This document shows, one piece after another, positions 48,893-59,983 of a stretch of DNA of 64,000 bases. This DNA comes from Buddleja alternifolia. Its lineage: Eukaryota; Streptophyta; Magnoliopsida; Lamiales; Scrophulariaceae. Position 1 is the stretch's first letter; the number at the start of each line of letters is the position of its first letter. Both the position numbers and the translations under genes were made by a program. The stretch is from contig CM033400.1 of assembly GCA_019426215.1 (NCBI GenBank), positions 22,304,568 through 22,368,567 on the forward strand. The letters are read 5' to 3'. The notes beneath the pieces are model-generated. The model was not told the DNA's origin. It saw only the letters and a program-made list of their open reading frames with translations, and ran no database searches.

Positions 48893-49052
48893 GAGAATTG
48901 GGTATGAGAAATGGAAATTGGAATTGAGGGGGGTATTTAAATATTTGAGTGGGGGCATTAATGTAATTTATAAATTAAAACTAAAAACTATGTATATATT
49001 AAAAAAAAAAATTGAGTGGGGGCAGTCTTAGGAGTATGTAGATCCGCCCCTG
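48523..49052. mobile_element. hAT-type non-autonomous element, 530 bp, 8-bp target duplication
   Basis: Ends CAGTGGCGGATCCAG and (inverted) CAGGGGCGGATCTAC. The 8-bp duplication TCTAATGG flanks it perfectly at 48515-48522 and 49053-49060, the hAT signature. It contains a GGGGGGCTAGCCCCCC palindrome near 48690, repeated ACCCTATTCATA, and a (GA)n tract. No transposase. Confidence 0.88.
48852..48888 (+). repeat. (GA)n microsatellite
   Basis: About 18 uninterrupted GA units inside the hAT-type element. Likely polymorphic in length. Confidence 0.95.
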
Positions 49053-51188
49053 TCTAATGGCAGTATCAGTCGATCTGTAATTTTACTCAGAGTGAATAAC
49101 GATCAATAAATAATGAATTTAGCTATACATTAACGAGGTGTATATTTTTTCATATCAAAAGTTCAGTTCGCGTTAGCATATTAAGTTTAGAAAAACATGA
49201 ACACAAGTCACTTGCACAATATTCTTGAACTGGAAATATTTATAAGTTATGTAAGCATCTTTAAGTTGTCAATAGCTCGATGATCCACCAGTATCATCAG
49301 TAGCAGTAATTAAACCTATATATTAAGTAGTAGATATTTTAAAAACAGCACATTTAAAAAAAGATACTGTATATTTTTCCAAATAATCAGAGAGAAGTAA
49401 ACATAGTACCAGTCGTATGGCAATATGTACTCGAGCTTGCCTCGTGTTATATTCTATGAATGCTCGTTCAGTTTCTACCAAATCAGATACGTACGACATA
49501 TAAGAGGTGTGTACGACATATCAAAGTTGTGTCCTGCCACTGAAAGGAAAGAAAAAGGCGGCATCATTTTATACGAAAGAAAAAGAAAAAGAACATATTA
49601 AAGGAGCGGGATCCAGTGGATTCAAAAGAGCAGCAGCGAGTGCAACCGGCGATGAAGAGGAGTTCTCCTCTCTCACACAAAGACGCACACACTAAGAGAT
49701 TTTCTTTTTCTTTTTTGCAAGGCCAGTTTATAGCTTTAGTGAAAAGTCAAAGATAATAAATAGACTCTTTAAGTTCTAAGTTCACTTCTGAAAGTTGTTT
49801 ACTTAAAACCGGTAAAATACCGGTCTTGTCTTTGAGGGCATAAGAGACCTAAAGTGACAGATTTTTATCCACAGGAGATTCAATATTTTGTATAGTTTCG
49901 GGGAGAATTTATCGGTGGTAGACATTGTTGCCATCCCCAAGTAAGGAAATTTTGAAGCCTTGTCCAAAAAGAATATTGGTAGCACTACACAAGATCCTAA
50001 ATTTTAATTTCATTGATGATTTCCTTCAGAAGATTGCTAAAGATAGATGAAAACTCAGAAAATGTGATATTCTTGATATTTATGTTGGTATGAGGAAGGT
50101 TTCGCATGACTGGAATAAAAATATTAACCATCCTTTCCTATCCCTTAAATGAAACTTTCTCGAAAGAAAAGAGCAGGGTTCTTAAACCATAACAGAAACT
50201 AAGATAATTTTATTATTGCTTTTCACACCTGTATCATTTGTCAGCCATGTTTAGAATGATAATTCTATTATAATTGTGGTGATACAATTTTTACTCATCA
50301 TCCATCCATCAAGTGAAGTGTCAAAATAAGGAGAAAAAAAAGAGATACACCCGAAAGAGTAATGCCCCATCCATACTTTCTAATTCGGCGAGTTGAAAAT
50401 CGGTGATATAGGAATGATGGTATATAACATTTTCCTACCCGAAATAAACCACATTAAAATGGCCAAAAATAGAAGCAGCAATTTTGTGCGGCGGCAAGGT
50501 AAAGGTAAATAATCACAAACCACAAACTACACACATACACGTGACGCCAAATTACTAACCTTGATAACAAAATGCAATCCGAACTGTCGCTGGCGTTTGA
50601 ACAGACAGAAACCTGAAACCAAAGGTAAAGAAATTGATGTAATGAAATCAGACAAAAAGTTGAACAAATTAAGATTGCGGAATTTACCTTAATAAACCCA
50701 AAACATTGTCTCCTAATTTTTATGCCAAAACCCAAAACTTTACCTCGGAATTTTCCAGCGATAAACGCCAATAACAATTCCTGCACCACAATTGAAAACC
50801 CCCATTGAAGGACACATAAAGAACTAAGAAAAGGATTGATTCAAGAAACCAGAAAAATGAAGAGAAAAACACCAAATAACCACATAGAAAACCCCAAAAT
50901 CATGAAAACGCGAAGATGAATGTACAAAAGTGGATAATCAGAACCAAAAAACCTCAAGAATTACTGATGACAGATGGCCAAGAGTTTTTCGTCTTGGGCA
51001 GTTGGGTCGTGTTCGCCGGATGTGTTGTGCCGCCACTGAAAGAGAAAGAGAAAACGCCGTCGCGGAGTAAACAGCCGTGACCAAGGTACGACGTCGTTTT
51101 GTGAGGAAGAACCCAAAAACAAAAAAAAAAAGGAAAAATGGGAGCCTCGGGCGACGAAGAGGTGACTGCCTTCCCCTTTATATATATA
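49053..51188. other. Non-coding region with possible spliced transcript on the minus strand
   Basis: Splice-like segments on the minus strand at 50769-50733 and 50613-50561 join in an open frame with the 48.2-kb segment, but no ATG opens it and a stop lies just upstream; it may be non-coding RNA or chance. 49530-49660 resembles 51030-51165 (CCACTGAAAG...GGCGACGAAGAGG), a diverged duplication. ACGACGTCGTTTTG at 51088-51101 resembles a common plant promoter motif. Confidence 0.3.
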
Positions 51189-51225
51189 CTAGGTAATCCA
51201 AACACCGCGCAAGGCGCGGTGCAAA
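51189..51225 (-). mobile_element. Second Helitron-like 3' terminus
   Basis: On the minus strand a perfect hairpin (CACCGCGC, loop of three, GCGCGGTG; 51203-51221) precedes the terminal CTAG (51189-51192) by about 10 bp, followed by T. Same layout as the terminus at 46710. The body would run to the right, including the direct repeats near 51.2 and 52.1 kb. Confidence 0.55.
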
Positions 51226-51235
51226 ATTGCCCAGA

Positions 51236-52175
51236 ACGATTGTGTTGATATGGCGTCGGTATAATTGAATTTTTAAGCAACAATATCGTGGATTACTAAT
51301 GTCATTTGTGATTTAACCAATAGCATATAGTTTTTTATTGCTTTGGATGCAAAGTCGGTGCATAAGTAGGTAATATATCATGTCACTTAATTCTTATGCA
51401 AAGGAGGTTATGTAATGTAATTTGCATTTCCTAATGGTTGATATATGTATAGAATCTATCAACAAGATAAGAGTGTTTAGGCGGTGGAATGAACTCTATA
51501 AATAGAGTTATAATAAAAGACTACAAATATTTATAGACAACCAAATTAATTTGGACACATTCTTATTTAAATTTAAATAATTAAACATTATTTTAAATTT
51601 TAAAATATTTGTGTTGGCAAAATTTTTAGAAATTTTGATAAGAATTCGAGATTTCGGGAATAAATAATTATTTTGAGTTTAATTTATTTTCATAATACAT
51701 TCTTTTGTCATTTTCCCCCTAATTACTAAGAAGGTGAAAAAACTCAATTACCAAGTGTATGCCAATTTTCTGTCTGGATAATAGCCAATGAAAAATGTTA
51801 AAGAGATGTTATCTGTCTTCAAAACAGACAAAGATTTCTCAAATTACCATATTCTCTAATAAAAGAAATAATTTTCTTCAAGCTAATACCATGGGTTTAA
51901 TCAATATCAACCAGTATTTGACTCGAGAGAGGGTTTATTAACACAGCATAACAATAAGAACAATATCTCCTTGAATCTCCCAATATAAATAGTCCCGTAC
52001 AAATTTTCAACACAAGATGAAAAATAAATAACAATGCTTCAGTACATATTCATTTTAATATCTAAAAAATAAACGATTGTTCTGATATGGCGCCGGAATA
52101 AATGAATGTTTAAGCGACAATATCGTGGATTACTGTTAAAAGAATAATTTTTGTGATTCAACCAATAGCTTAAAG
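51236..52175 (+). repeat. Direct repeat pair about 840 bp apart
   Basis: 51233-51330 (ACGATTGTGTTGATATGGCG, CAACAATATCGTGGATTACT) recurs at 52073-52165 (ACGATTGTTCTGATATGGCG, CGACAATATCGTGGATTACT). The first copy follows the Helitron-like terminus. The second may mark another element end whose hairpin is lost. Confidence 0.7.
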
Positions 52176-53039
52176 TACTTATGACATGAAAGGTTTTTTA
52201 CTTACAAATAAGAATAAATCTTATTATAATTTTCATAAATGATATTTGGACAGATGCATATCTTGTGGGAAAATGAAATTTTAATTGTATTGGTTTATGT
52301 ATGTGTAATTTTATCATGTAATAATTTCAATGAATAATATATTTGAAATTAGATCTTTTGGTGTTCGTATAATTTTGGGAAAAATTGCAAATTTAGGCTT
52401 GTAATTTTAGGGGGCTGTTACGTAACTTCCAAACAATCGTGATTTAACGACACTTTTCAATTGAAACCCTATTTTTGGACTTATTTGTACATGTTTTTAT
52501 CAATTTTTACTAATCGAGCCGACCTCGAGCCGAACTTCAAAACTTATCAAACGCAAAAAGTTGTTCAGCTTGGTTTGATAGGTAGAAAAATCGAACATAA
52601 ACGAACTTTTAGTGACCGAGCTTGAGTCGAGTAGCGAGTAGCTTGGTTCGTTTTTCAGCCCTAAATTACCAATACCTATTCGGCTAATTATAAAATTACA
52701 TACTCTATATACAACACATTTTGCAACTTTCAATATTAAAGCACATATTAAGCCATTAAATTTACATGCACACTTAAATTTACATATTAAGCTCATTTTG
52801 AAATATATATTTTCTCTAACTTATATAGCTTGATGCTTATTTACGCCCAACAATTAATGCACCTTAGTATATACTCTTAAATTAATACATAGAAACGCTT
52901 TAGCTATTATCATACACAATAAATTAAAGAGTTATAATAGTATTTATTCATGACAAATAATTTGTTACAAATACGCGTAATTTAGGAGATGCAATCTCAT
53001 ATTTCATCATTTTTGCGACACGATCACGGTAAGTTAATT
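52176..53039. other. Non-coding region with dispersed repeat copy B
   Basis: 52377-52400 (GGGAAAAATTGCAAATTTAGG) resembles the ends of the MULE-type MITE at 16016. 52488-52665 is copy B of the dispersed repeat at 46114. No gene seen. Confidence 0.55.
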
Positions 53040-54390
53040 TCATTTCCTCCCATTATCTCCTTTATCCTCGAATAATGATATAGTCAGTCGCTCCAAACTC
53101 CTCCAAATTTCAAGATATTTCATTATAGTAAGTTCATGGGTACGCCCCCGGAACCCTTTAACATATATAGATCTTAGTTTTTTTAGCACGCACGTAGGAG
53201 TCGACAGGTGACTGAAAAATGGATGGTCATCAATAGCCAATGGATCGTAGCTGTGGGGAAAAATTCTTTGCTTACCAAGATGAAAAGAAAGAGACTCTAA
53301 ATTAGGACATAAATTGAGGAAAAAAGAGATTCCGCGGTATTCAGGAACTACTAATTGAGTATTTAGTACAAGATTATGCATATTGGGGAACATATTATCC
53401 TCGATTTTGTATTCCTCTACTACTAAAGGAAATATTTGAATAGTATAACTGCATATTGTAAGAGATTGTATGTTTTGGAAATCTTTATACGAGTGATATA
53501 ACATATAGGCAGAATTTTTGATTGAGTGCACGTAGTGCCGTTGTAGACTGTAATCTAAAACTGCTTCTCTTAATAAGCCACCGTAATTTTGGAACACCAT
53601 GCTAACAAACCGGCCAACAAATTTGAAGCTTCGTAGTGATGGAGCAATAATACATATGGTCCAATCAAACGAACATTTATCTATTAGCAAATCGTATAAT
53701 TTTGTTGCACACATGTCCAATGTCTTCATTCCATGGCATCTATGCAAGTGCAACACCTCAAGTGATGGGCACATACAGACGAATTCATTTAGACAAAAAT
53801 CAGGAAATTGTATCCATGATAGAACAAGGCGTTTTATTGGATAAGCTATAATTTGATTGTATTGAGGGGTGCGAAAAAACACACCAGACAGTGTAAGATC
53901 TTCTAAGTTGGTTAAATGTGTTTGTATACTTACCGTTTTGAATTATTCAGTAATGGTATAGTATCAAGATCATAGTCGTTCCAAAAGGGATTTTGGAATC
54001 CAACGTTAGTGATTTAATTTCAGGATGGGATCGAGAAAATCCATACATTTCATCACTGTCTGAGTGCTATCAATCGAAGGATTCGACATTCTATATCGAA
54101 ATGAATCGAGATAATTACTCGCAAACATGTTGATCAAGCGGTTAATAAATTTTATGAATAATGCTCTTGCATTACCACTGCATCCTCGGGGTACGTTTGC
54201 CTAACAAACAAAAATTCATCATATCGAGTTTAGTAGCCGATTGCCAAAAATTTCGCCATCCTTTTGAAAGAGCAGAAGTCATCACTGCATCTTTGAAAGG
54301 AAGGAACGTTATGATAACAAGTATTACATCATCCGGAATTGACGAAAACACATCAAGTTTTCCAAACTCGGATTTCTGTTTGGAATGCAT
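53040..54390 (-). pseudogene. F-box/LRR/FBD-type protein gene, broken
   Basis: Starts MHSKQKSEFGKLDVFSSIPD at 54390. The F-box reads IPDDVILVIITFLPFKDAVM then SALSKGWRNFWQS. The frame shifts near 54175; in the next frame RLINMFASNYLDSFRYRM and MKCMDFLDPILKL appear. LRR-like text resumes at 53882 (LVLSWIQFPDFCLNEFVCMC; CPSLEVLHLHRCHGMKTLDM) and ends with an FBD-like region (CPNLESLSFHLGK; LKKLRSIYVKGFRGRTHELT; WRSLERLTISLF), stop at 53040. Intact members are substrate adaptors of SCF ubiquitin ligases. The frameshift and stops in 53883-54170 indicate a pseudogene, though an unrecognised intron could explain part of it. Confidence 0.75.
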
Positions 54391-55212
54391 TTAATTTAGA
54401 GCAACTCACGTCGTTATAAACCGTCACCTGTATAGACGATATAAGTAAATTAGAAAAGCGATTAACAATGCAATTTAGACGACATTCTTATTTTCACAAC
54501 CAAACAAATGTGAATACCATTCATCGGAAATCACATATCATACAAAGTTATTACATTATACAAAATAATAGGTCCATTAAAACAAGAAGCAAACAATTAG
54601 ATATTTAGTTATCAAATTAAAGTAAAAAAAATAAATTCGTATTTAACTCAAAATGGTAACCAGTTCTACTATATTCTAATAATTTTATTAATAATAATTC
54701 ATTCACATTGGAGTGGGTTAGTAATCATGGCTTTGATGGATAATATTAGATATTATTAAATCATGTCTAAATAATGTGCTTATGTTTAATAATATTCTTT
54801 GTAGCCTAAAGTTGTTTCTTATCCGATTGAAAGCTCTTGGGCAGATATTCAAAGTTCTATCCTCGATACAGGGTCCTTAAGTTAGTCTAACTACAGTTAG
54901 TGAGGATGGATAGAGTATAATTAAGGTTTACTTAACGTTAGTGCGGATCAAAATTCCCCACTCTCTCTCAACCCCACCCTACCCCCGCCTTTCAGCGATC
55001 CCGGGGATATTTGGGGCTCTCGTTACCCGAAAGGGCAACTCTCCATCGGGGAGAGGGGCTCATTTGCCGCCTGCACCCCGCGTATCAATCGGGGAGTCGG
55101 GGATCATCTTGCCGCCGTAGAACAGAGTATACAACAGGCATAGTTAATAAAAACAACCATGGGAAGAGGTACACTTTCTATAATGGATTCGGTTTTTTGG
55201 TGACGATATAAT
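54391..55212. other. Head-to-head intergenic region
   Basis: Between the two divergent F-box genes. Mostly AT-rich, with an unusually GC-rich patch at 54960-55125 (GGCTCATTTGCCGCC, ATCATCTTGCCGCC) of unlike composition. No gene recognised. Confidence 0.5.
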
Positions 55213-55474
55213 TTTTTTCATGTATGGGAAGGTACAAGGGCTGTGGAGGTCGTCTCCTGCTGCCTGCTGATCGGCATTGTACGACTATTGTCCCCCGATT
55301 TTGGTCTTTTATCAAAATATTTTCAACATTGTTGGTATTCCATCCCTACTCTTTTATTCGATATTAACCGTTTCGAACAAAGAGGTTATCATGGTTTAGA
55401 TTTTATTCATTTTGTTAATCGCACTATACTTGAATATAATGAAAGTGTGGTTGAAACCTTGAGCTTTGAGTTAC

Positions 55475-57200
55475 TGATAAGAGGCATTTTTACGTATTTT
55501 TAAGCCCCGTTGCGTCTATGTTTTAGGTTCATTTATCGCTTGAGTGTTGCCACATGTGCGTTTAATTCGCGCATTAAGTGATTTCAGGCCTTAAATGGAT
55601 ACAATCGAAGAATGGGCGGAAAATCGACGTATAAAACAAGTTTAGACCAAGTTGCTTCGCACCTCCGCGCCCAAGCGCCCCTCCAACCACGCCCAGGCGC
55701 CTGACAAGATGCAAATAACATCAACATTCTGCTTTCCGCGCCTAGACGCCATGCTGTCCACGCCTGGGCGCCGTATCTGCCTTAGTTTCCACGGTTGAGC
55801 GCTATTTCCTTATATTTAGAGATCGAATTGGATGAAGTTCCCTTCTACAAAGTTGTAGAAATTTGTGTTAGCTTCAATTTAGGACTTGAATCATCCAAAT
55901 CGGAGTTTCGTGGAGAGAGTTATGAAGGAAATACAATTACTGCGCAAGACAGAGGCAAATATGCCCAACATTCTGCTGACGGCGCCTAGGCGCCGTAATT
56001 CCCGCGCCTAGGCGCGCCCACACCCGGGTTTTGATTCCTTTAATCCAAAAGTTCATTATTTGAGGATGGAATGGAATATTTAAAAGGGAGAGGTCAGCAC
56101 ATGTGTTGGGGGACATGCTTGAGGGGAAAATGGATTGTTTATTGCACACCATGATGGGGTGTGGAGTAAAAAAATAGAGAGCCTATCATTTCTTGTCTTC
56201 AAGGAGAGCATCTTCTTCACTTTGGGGAGGGGGACTCTTGACCGAAGGGTGAGAGGGGGGAGAGAGAGGGGAGTCCATCATTCACTCTTGACCCATCATC
56301 ATTCATCACCATTCTTCATCATTTTGAAGATTGCAAAGAAGGGGGATTGAGCTAGAGATTGAAGCTACAAGCAAGGATTCATCATCATTCAAGACTTAGG
56401 GAGTTTCTTTTGCATTTCATTTACATGTTTATGTCAATAACTATGTATATGATTGTTTTAGACTTTCTTGAGCTATTGAATATGAGTTAATCTTGTAGAA
56501 CTAAGGCCATGTGAAGGCCAAATTTATGAATCAATATATGTGAAGTTGCTCTTTGTATTAATTCTCCTATTGCTTTGTGTGTTAATTCTATGCTTTTATT
56601 CCAATCATGTGTTTGATCACCATATGCTTGCTATCTTGCCTAATCTAGTTGTTCGAGAGAAAATAGATTAGGGTGCAAGAGAATTAACACATCATCCGAA
56701 ACAAATGAGGGATTGCCCTAGAAATAGGTAAAGATTCCCGGGTGTTGTTAGCCGGATTCGTTCGGGGAAGCTCTAGAACGTTAATGCGTGATTTTTGATT
56801 AGATTCTCGGATAGACATATTTAGAGAACCGTCAATTAATCATAGAATTATTATGAGCCGAGACATCGGGTAATAGTTAATTTAGGAGTTTCCACCAAAG
56901 CAATAGGAGTCTAATAATTCGAAGAGTAGCTCATATATATCGACGAGTGGATTTGGTCATAGCATGTGCCTTAGTCTTTTTAACCAATTCGTGAGGTTTA
57001 ATTCATAGCTTGTTCCCTCCTTTGATCTTTCGTTTACTTAATTGTTTTCCTCTTGCTTTACTTTAATTGTCTTTACTTTCATTAAAATCATAAACTAGAA
57101 TTCAAGTCTCCGTGGTTCGACAACCCGGACTTTTAGTCCACTTTATTACTACCACGACTAGTACACTTGCTATCAAAGCACGTTAAGTATTAGCGTGTCA
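55475..57200 (+). repeat. 5' LTR of the young retrotransposon
   Basis: 1726 bp. Contains a cluster of GC palindromes (CGCCTAGGCGCC and relatives) between 55665 and 56020 in an otherwise AT-rich LTR. No host gene. Confidence 0.96.
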
Positions 57201-57206
57201 AGTTTT

Positions 57207-57224
57207 TGGCGCCGTTGCCGGGGA
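57207..57224 (+). promoter_or_regulatory. Primer-binding site, tRNA-Asp type
   Basis: TGGCGCCGTTGCCGGGGA, 6 bases after the 5' LTR, is complementary over 18 bases to the 3' end of plant tRNA-Asp (as I recall that sequence). It primes minus-strand DNA synthesis. Confidence 0.85.
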
Positions 57225-57450
57225 CTTGTTCATTTTAGTTTTTGATTTTCGTTTACATTTTTTCATAATTTCTAGTTTGTTGTTTATTTTCTTGCTTTCC
57301 TTTTATTTTCGTACTAGTCTAATTTTGTTCCTTGTGCTTAATTGATAGGTTCGATTTGTGGTGCATGACCCGCTCCTCAAATGAGCCTTTACTTGATTTT
57401 GTTATTTTTATTTTGAACATGTGCTCCGGGGTAGTAGATGAGTTTGAGAG

Positions 57451-58335
57451 ATGGAGGACAATATCTATCAACCGAATCCGAATGCAAGTTTCTCGAATAT
57501 GAATTTACCGGAGAATTGGGAGTGGTTACAAGGCACTTTCCAAGCTATGCAACCACCTCCTTTTCAACCACTCCCATCTGTCCGGGATAGTCTATCACTG
57601 AATTTCTTCCCCATACAGGAGGGATATTGTTTATCTCCAACTCTGGAGGAACGAGAATGGGTTCGACAACTCCTATACGACTTACAACTCACACTAGATG
57701 ATTTGGATCAGCCGGAAAATATGAAATTGGTACACAAAGCCATTGATGCTTTGTATGAAGGACCAATTAAGGAGGCTCTAATGATCATTGAGGAAATGAA
57801 AAATGAGAGGATTTCTATTAAGGTGTCATCGCCTCAGTGTTGCACACTTAACATTCAAGCATCCGAGGCAGAATCTCCAAGTTACGAGAAATCCACTCTT
57901 ATTCCTTCCCCAGCGATAACCGGCCCCATCTCCACGGGTGTGGAGGCAATTTGTGCCCATGATAGTAAGTTGTCCTATAGTATAGGAGATGACATGGTTA
58001 TTTCTGATAACTATGAGGTTTTTAAGCATCCAATTGATTCTACATTATCTTTACGCATTGATGCTTTTGATCCTTTTAGTGTTGAGCTTTTTCAGGAAAG
58101 GATAACCAATAATCTCCTCGAGTCCTACCTCACAAACTCCAAGTTTATCACTTCGATGGGTGAAGGAAAAAGATCTACTGTCCATATCTTGAGAATAGTC
58201 TATATCATCACCCGAGACATGGGGAAAAAAATGACGATTTCTTGGCCCATACTCAAACTACTTCTCACAAACACCGGGCCATGTTTCATTCTTGATTGGA
58301 GAGTAAACAAAGCATTCATACGTCATCCTCCTTGA
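57451..58335 (+). CDS. Unrecognised 294-aa ORF of the non-autonomous retrotransposon
   Basis: Intact frame from ATG 57451 (MEDNIYQPNPNASFSNMNL) to TGA at 58333. Features: an N-terminal stretch rich in Asn/Pro with LPENWEWLQGTFQAM, a helical acidic segment around residues 65-115 (REWVRQLLYDLQLTLDDLDQ; EALMIIEEMKNERI), then a Ser/Pro-rich middle and a C-terminal part with MTISWPILKLLLTNTGPCFI. No zinc knuckle, protease or polymerase motif. It sits where gag would begin, about 250 bp after the primer-binding site, so a structural (gag-like) role is possible, but I recognise no family. The C-terminal third may be fused or non-homologous sequence. Confidence 0.7.
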   Translation: MEDNIYQPNPNASFSNMNLPENWEWLQGTFQAMQPPPFQPLPSVRDSLSLNFFPIQEGYCLSPTLEEREWVRQLLYDLQLTLDDLDQPENMKLVHKAIDALYEGPIKEALMIIEEMKNERISIKVSSPQCCTLNIQASEAESPSYEKSTLIPSPAITGPISTGVEAICAHDSKLSYSIGDDMVISDNYEVFKHPIDSTLSLRIDAFDPFSVELFQERITNNLLESYLTNSKFITSMGEGKRSTVHILRIVYIITRDMGKKMTISWPILKLLLTNTGPCFILDWRVNKAFIRHPP

Positions 58336-59983
58336 GCCGACCCGATAAAGTCAAGCTAATGACTATAAAAAAAGCGCTTCTTGGGAGGCAACCCAAGTTT
58401 GTAAGTTTTCTTTTTGTTTTGCTTTTTTTTTTTTGTTTAGCTTAGTTTGTTTCCTTATGTTGTGTTCAAGCATGCACTTTTGGCATGTTTCTCTTTATGT
58501 CTTGATGGTTTGTGTTGTGAGTGCATAACATGTAGTAGACGAATTTTGCTTTGGAACATCTTTCGTGGCGGATTTGAGCTTGGAGCGGATCTCACGTGAT
58601 TGAGGGTTGCTTTTCGGCACCCTTGTTGTAAGTACTCTCGGTTACTCCCCTTGTGAGTATGTATAATTGCGTCAACATTGAGGGTAATGTTGAGTTTAAG
58701 TGTGGGGGGGTATCTATATGTCGGGTGATCGTGCTTTTAGCTCAAGTTTGGGGGAATCGTCGCTATTACATGTATTTTTGTGCTATTTTTTTGTGAAAAT
58801 CAAGCATAACAAATTTTTGGATAGAATTTCAACCCTTCACTTGAGGCATTGAGCATGGTTAATTTGAATACATGGTATGTTTTCTCTATCAATTTGGTTT
58901 TTAATGGCTATACACATCGTTCCTTGCTTGTGGGACCCTAAACATGACTAGATTATCTTTAAGATGTTCACATACGCACATAAATCAAGGGTAGAGGCGT
59001 TGAGTGGGCAACCATTTTGAAACACTTAAAGGCTTGATCCCGAAAAATATCGACTTAGAATTTTCACATGAGTTATGAGTTGAGAATGTAGCTTTGTATG
59101 TTTAACAATAATAAAAAGAGGTTGAACATTGGTATGACTGAAAAAGTCAGGCTTAATAGATACTGGGGGCGAAGAGTACCATGCCTAGAATACTGTACTA
59201 TTAAGTTAATTTGAGCTAAGCTCAAGCCAATGCAAGTGTTAAGTGAATAAGGACCTAGTTGATTTTGTGGCCTTTGACACTCGAGCGATTAAGCCCTTAG
59301 GAGTGTCTCCAGACTTGATACCCTAAAGCCGTCTGGTTTGGGAGTTATTGGCCTAAAGCTCATTACAAGGGTGTCATAGAAAGCCTAAGAGGATCGAACA
59401 TTGCGCATGGTCTAGCCTCTAATGTTCGGGTTGAAAGTGCATAAGTTAAAGACGAAAGTGGAATGAAGTGATGAATTTTTAAGTGGCTATGAAGTTGTAT
59501 TCAATTCTCGTACCATGTGAATAATCAAAAGTTGATAAATATGGGGTTAATGCTTGAAAAGTGGTAAGAATGCCACTTGACTATAATACTTGAGATTTAT
59601 TACACTACACCCTTAGGATGATCTTTTCAATGTTAAGGCGTAACATGAGCAAGTGTGTGATGTGTATATATTTATAATTTGAGCTTAAACAGATGAATTC
59701 ATACCATTGTGTGCTATTAATCATTGTAATTTATGTTGAGTGATCGGGGTTGAAAATCTTTTGATTTTGTGGGTATATCGTCTGGAAACCCTCACGAGAC
59801 TATAACTCGTCCTTTGAGGTAACTCAAGGGTTCAAAGGCTTGTTGCATTCGCTAAATGCAACCGTTTACTCCACGAAAGTGAGTTAGGTAGTTCTCTTTT
59901 TGTTTCTCTCTTTGATTGATGATGTTTCCTTATCTTAGAACTCTTATTGCTCGAGGACGAGAAATTGATAAGTGTGGGGGTGT
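58336..59983 (+). other. 3' internal region of the retrotransposon
   Basis: Non-coding. Contains AAGCGCTTCTTGGGAGGCAA at 58370-58389, text common after the coding region of Athila-like elements, and G-rich runs (GTGTGGGGGGGTATC near 58701). It ends with the probable polypurine tract AAGTGTGGGGGTGT just before the 3' LTR. Near the end TGATAAGTGTGGGGG partly repeats the LTR start. Confidence 0.7.

Noticed and set aside
48804..49031. 75-aa plus-strand frame with an Arg-Glu repeat
   Set aside because: Product of the (GA)n microsatellite inside a non-autonomous hAT-type element.
50954..51283. 109-aa minus-strand frame
   Set aside because: Covers a promoter-like, low-complexity region and the Helitron-like terminus; no domain and no conserved features.
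55937..56152. 71-aa frame present twice (also at 60446-60661)
   Set aside because: The two copies lie in the two LTRs of one retrotransposon; the duplication reflects the LTRs, not a gene family.
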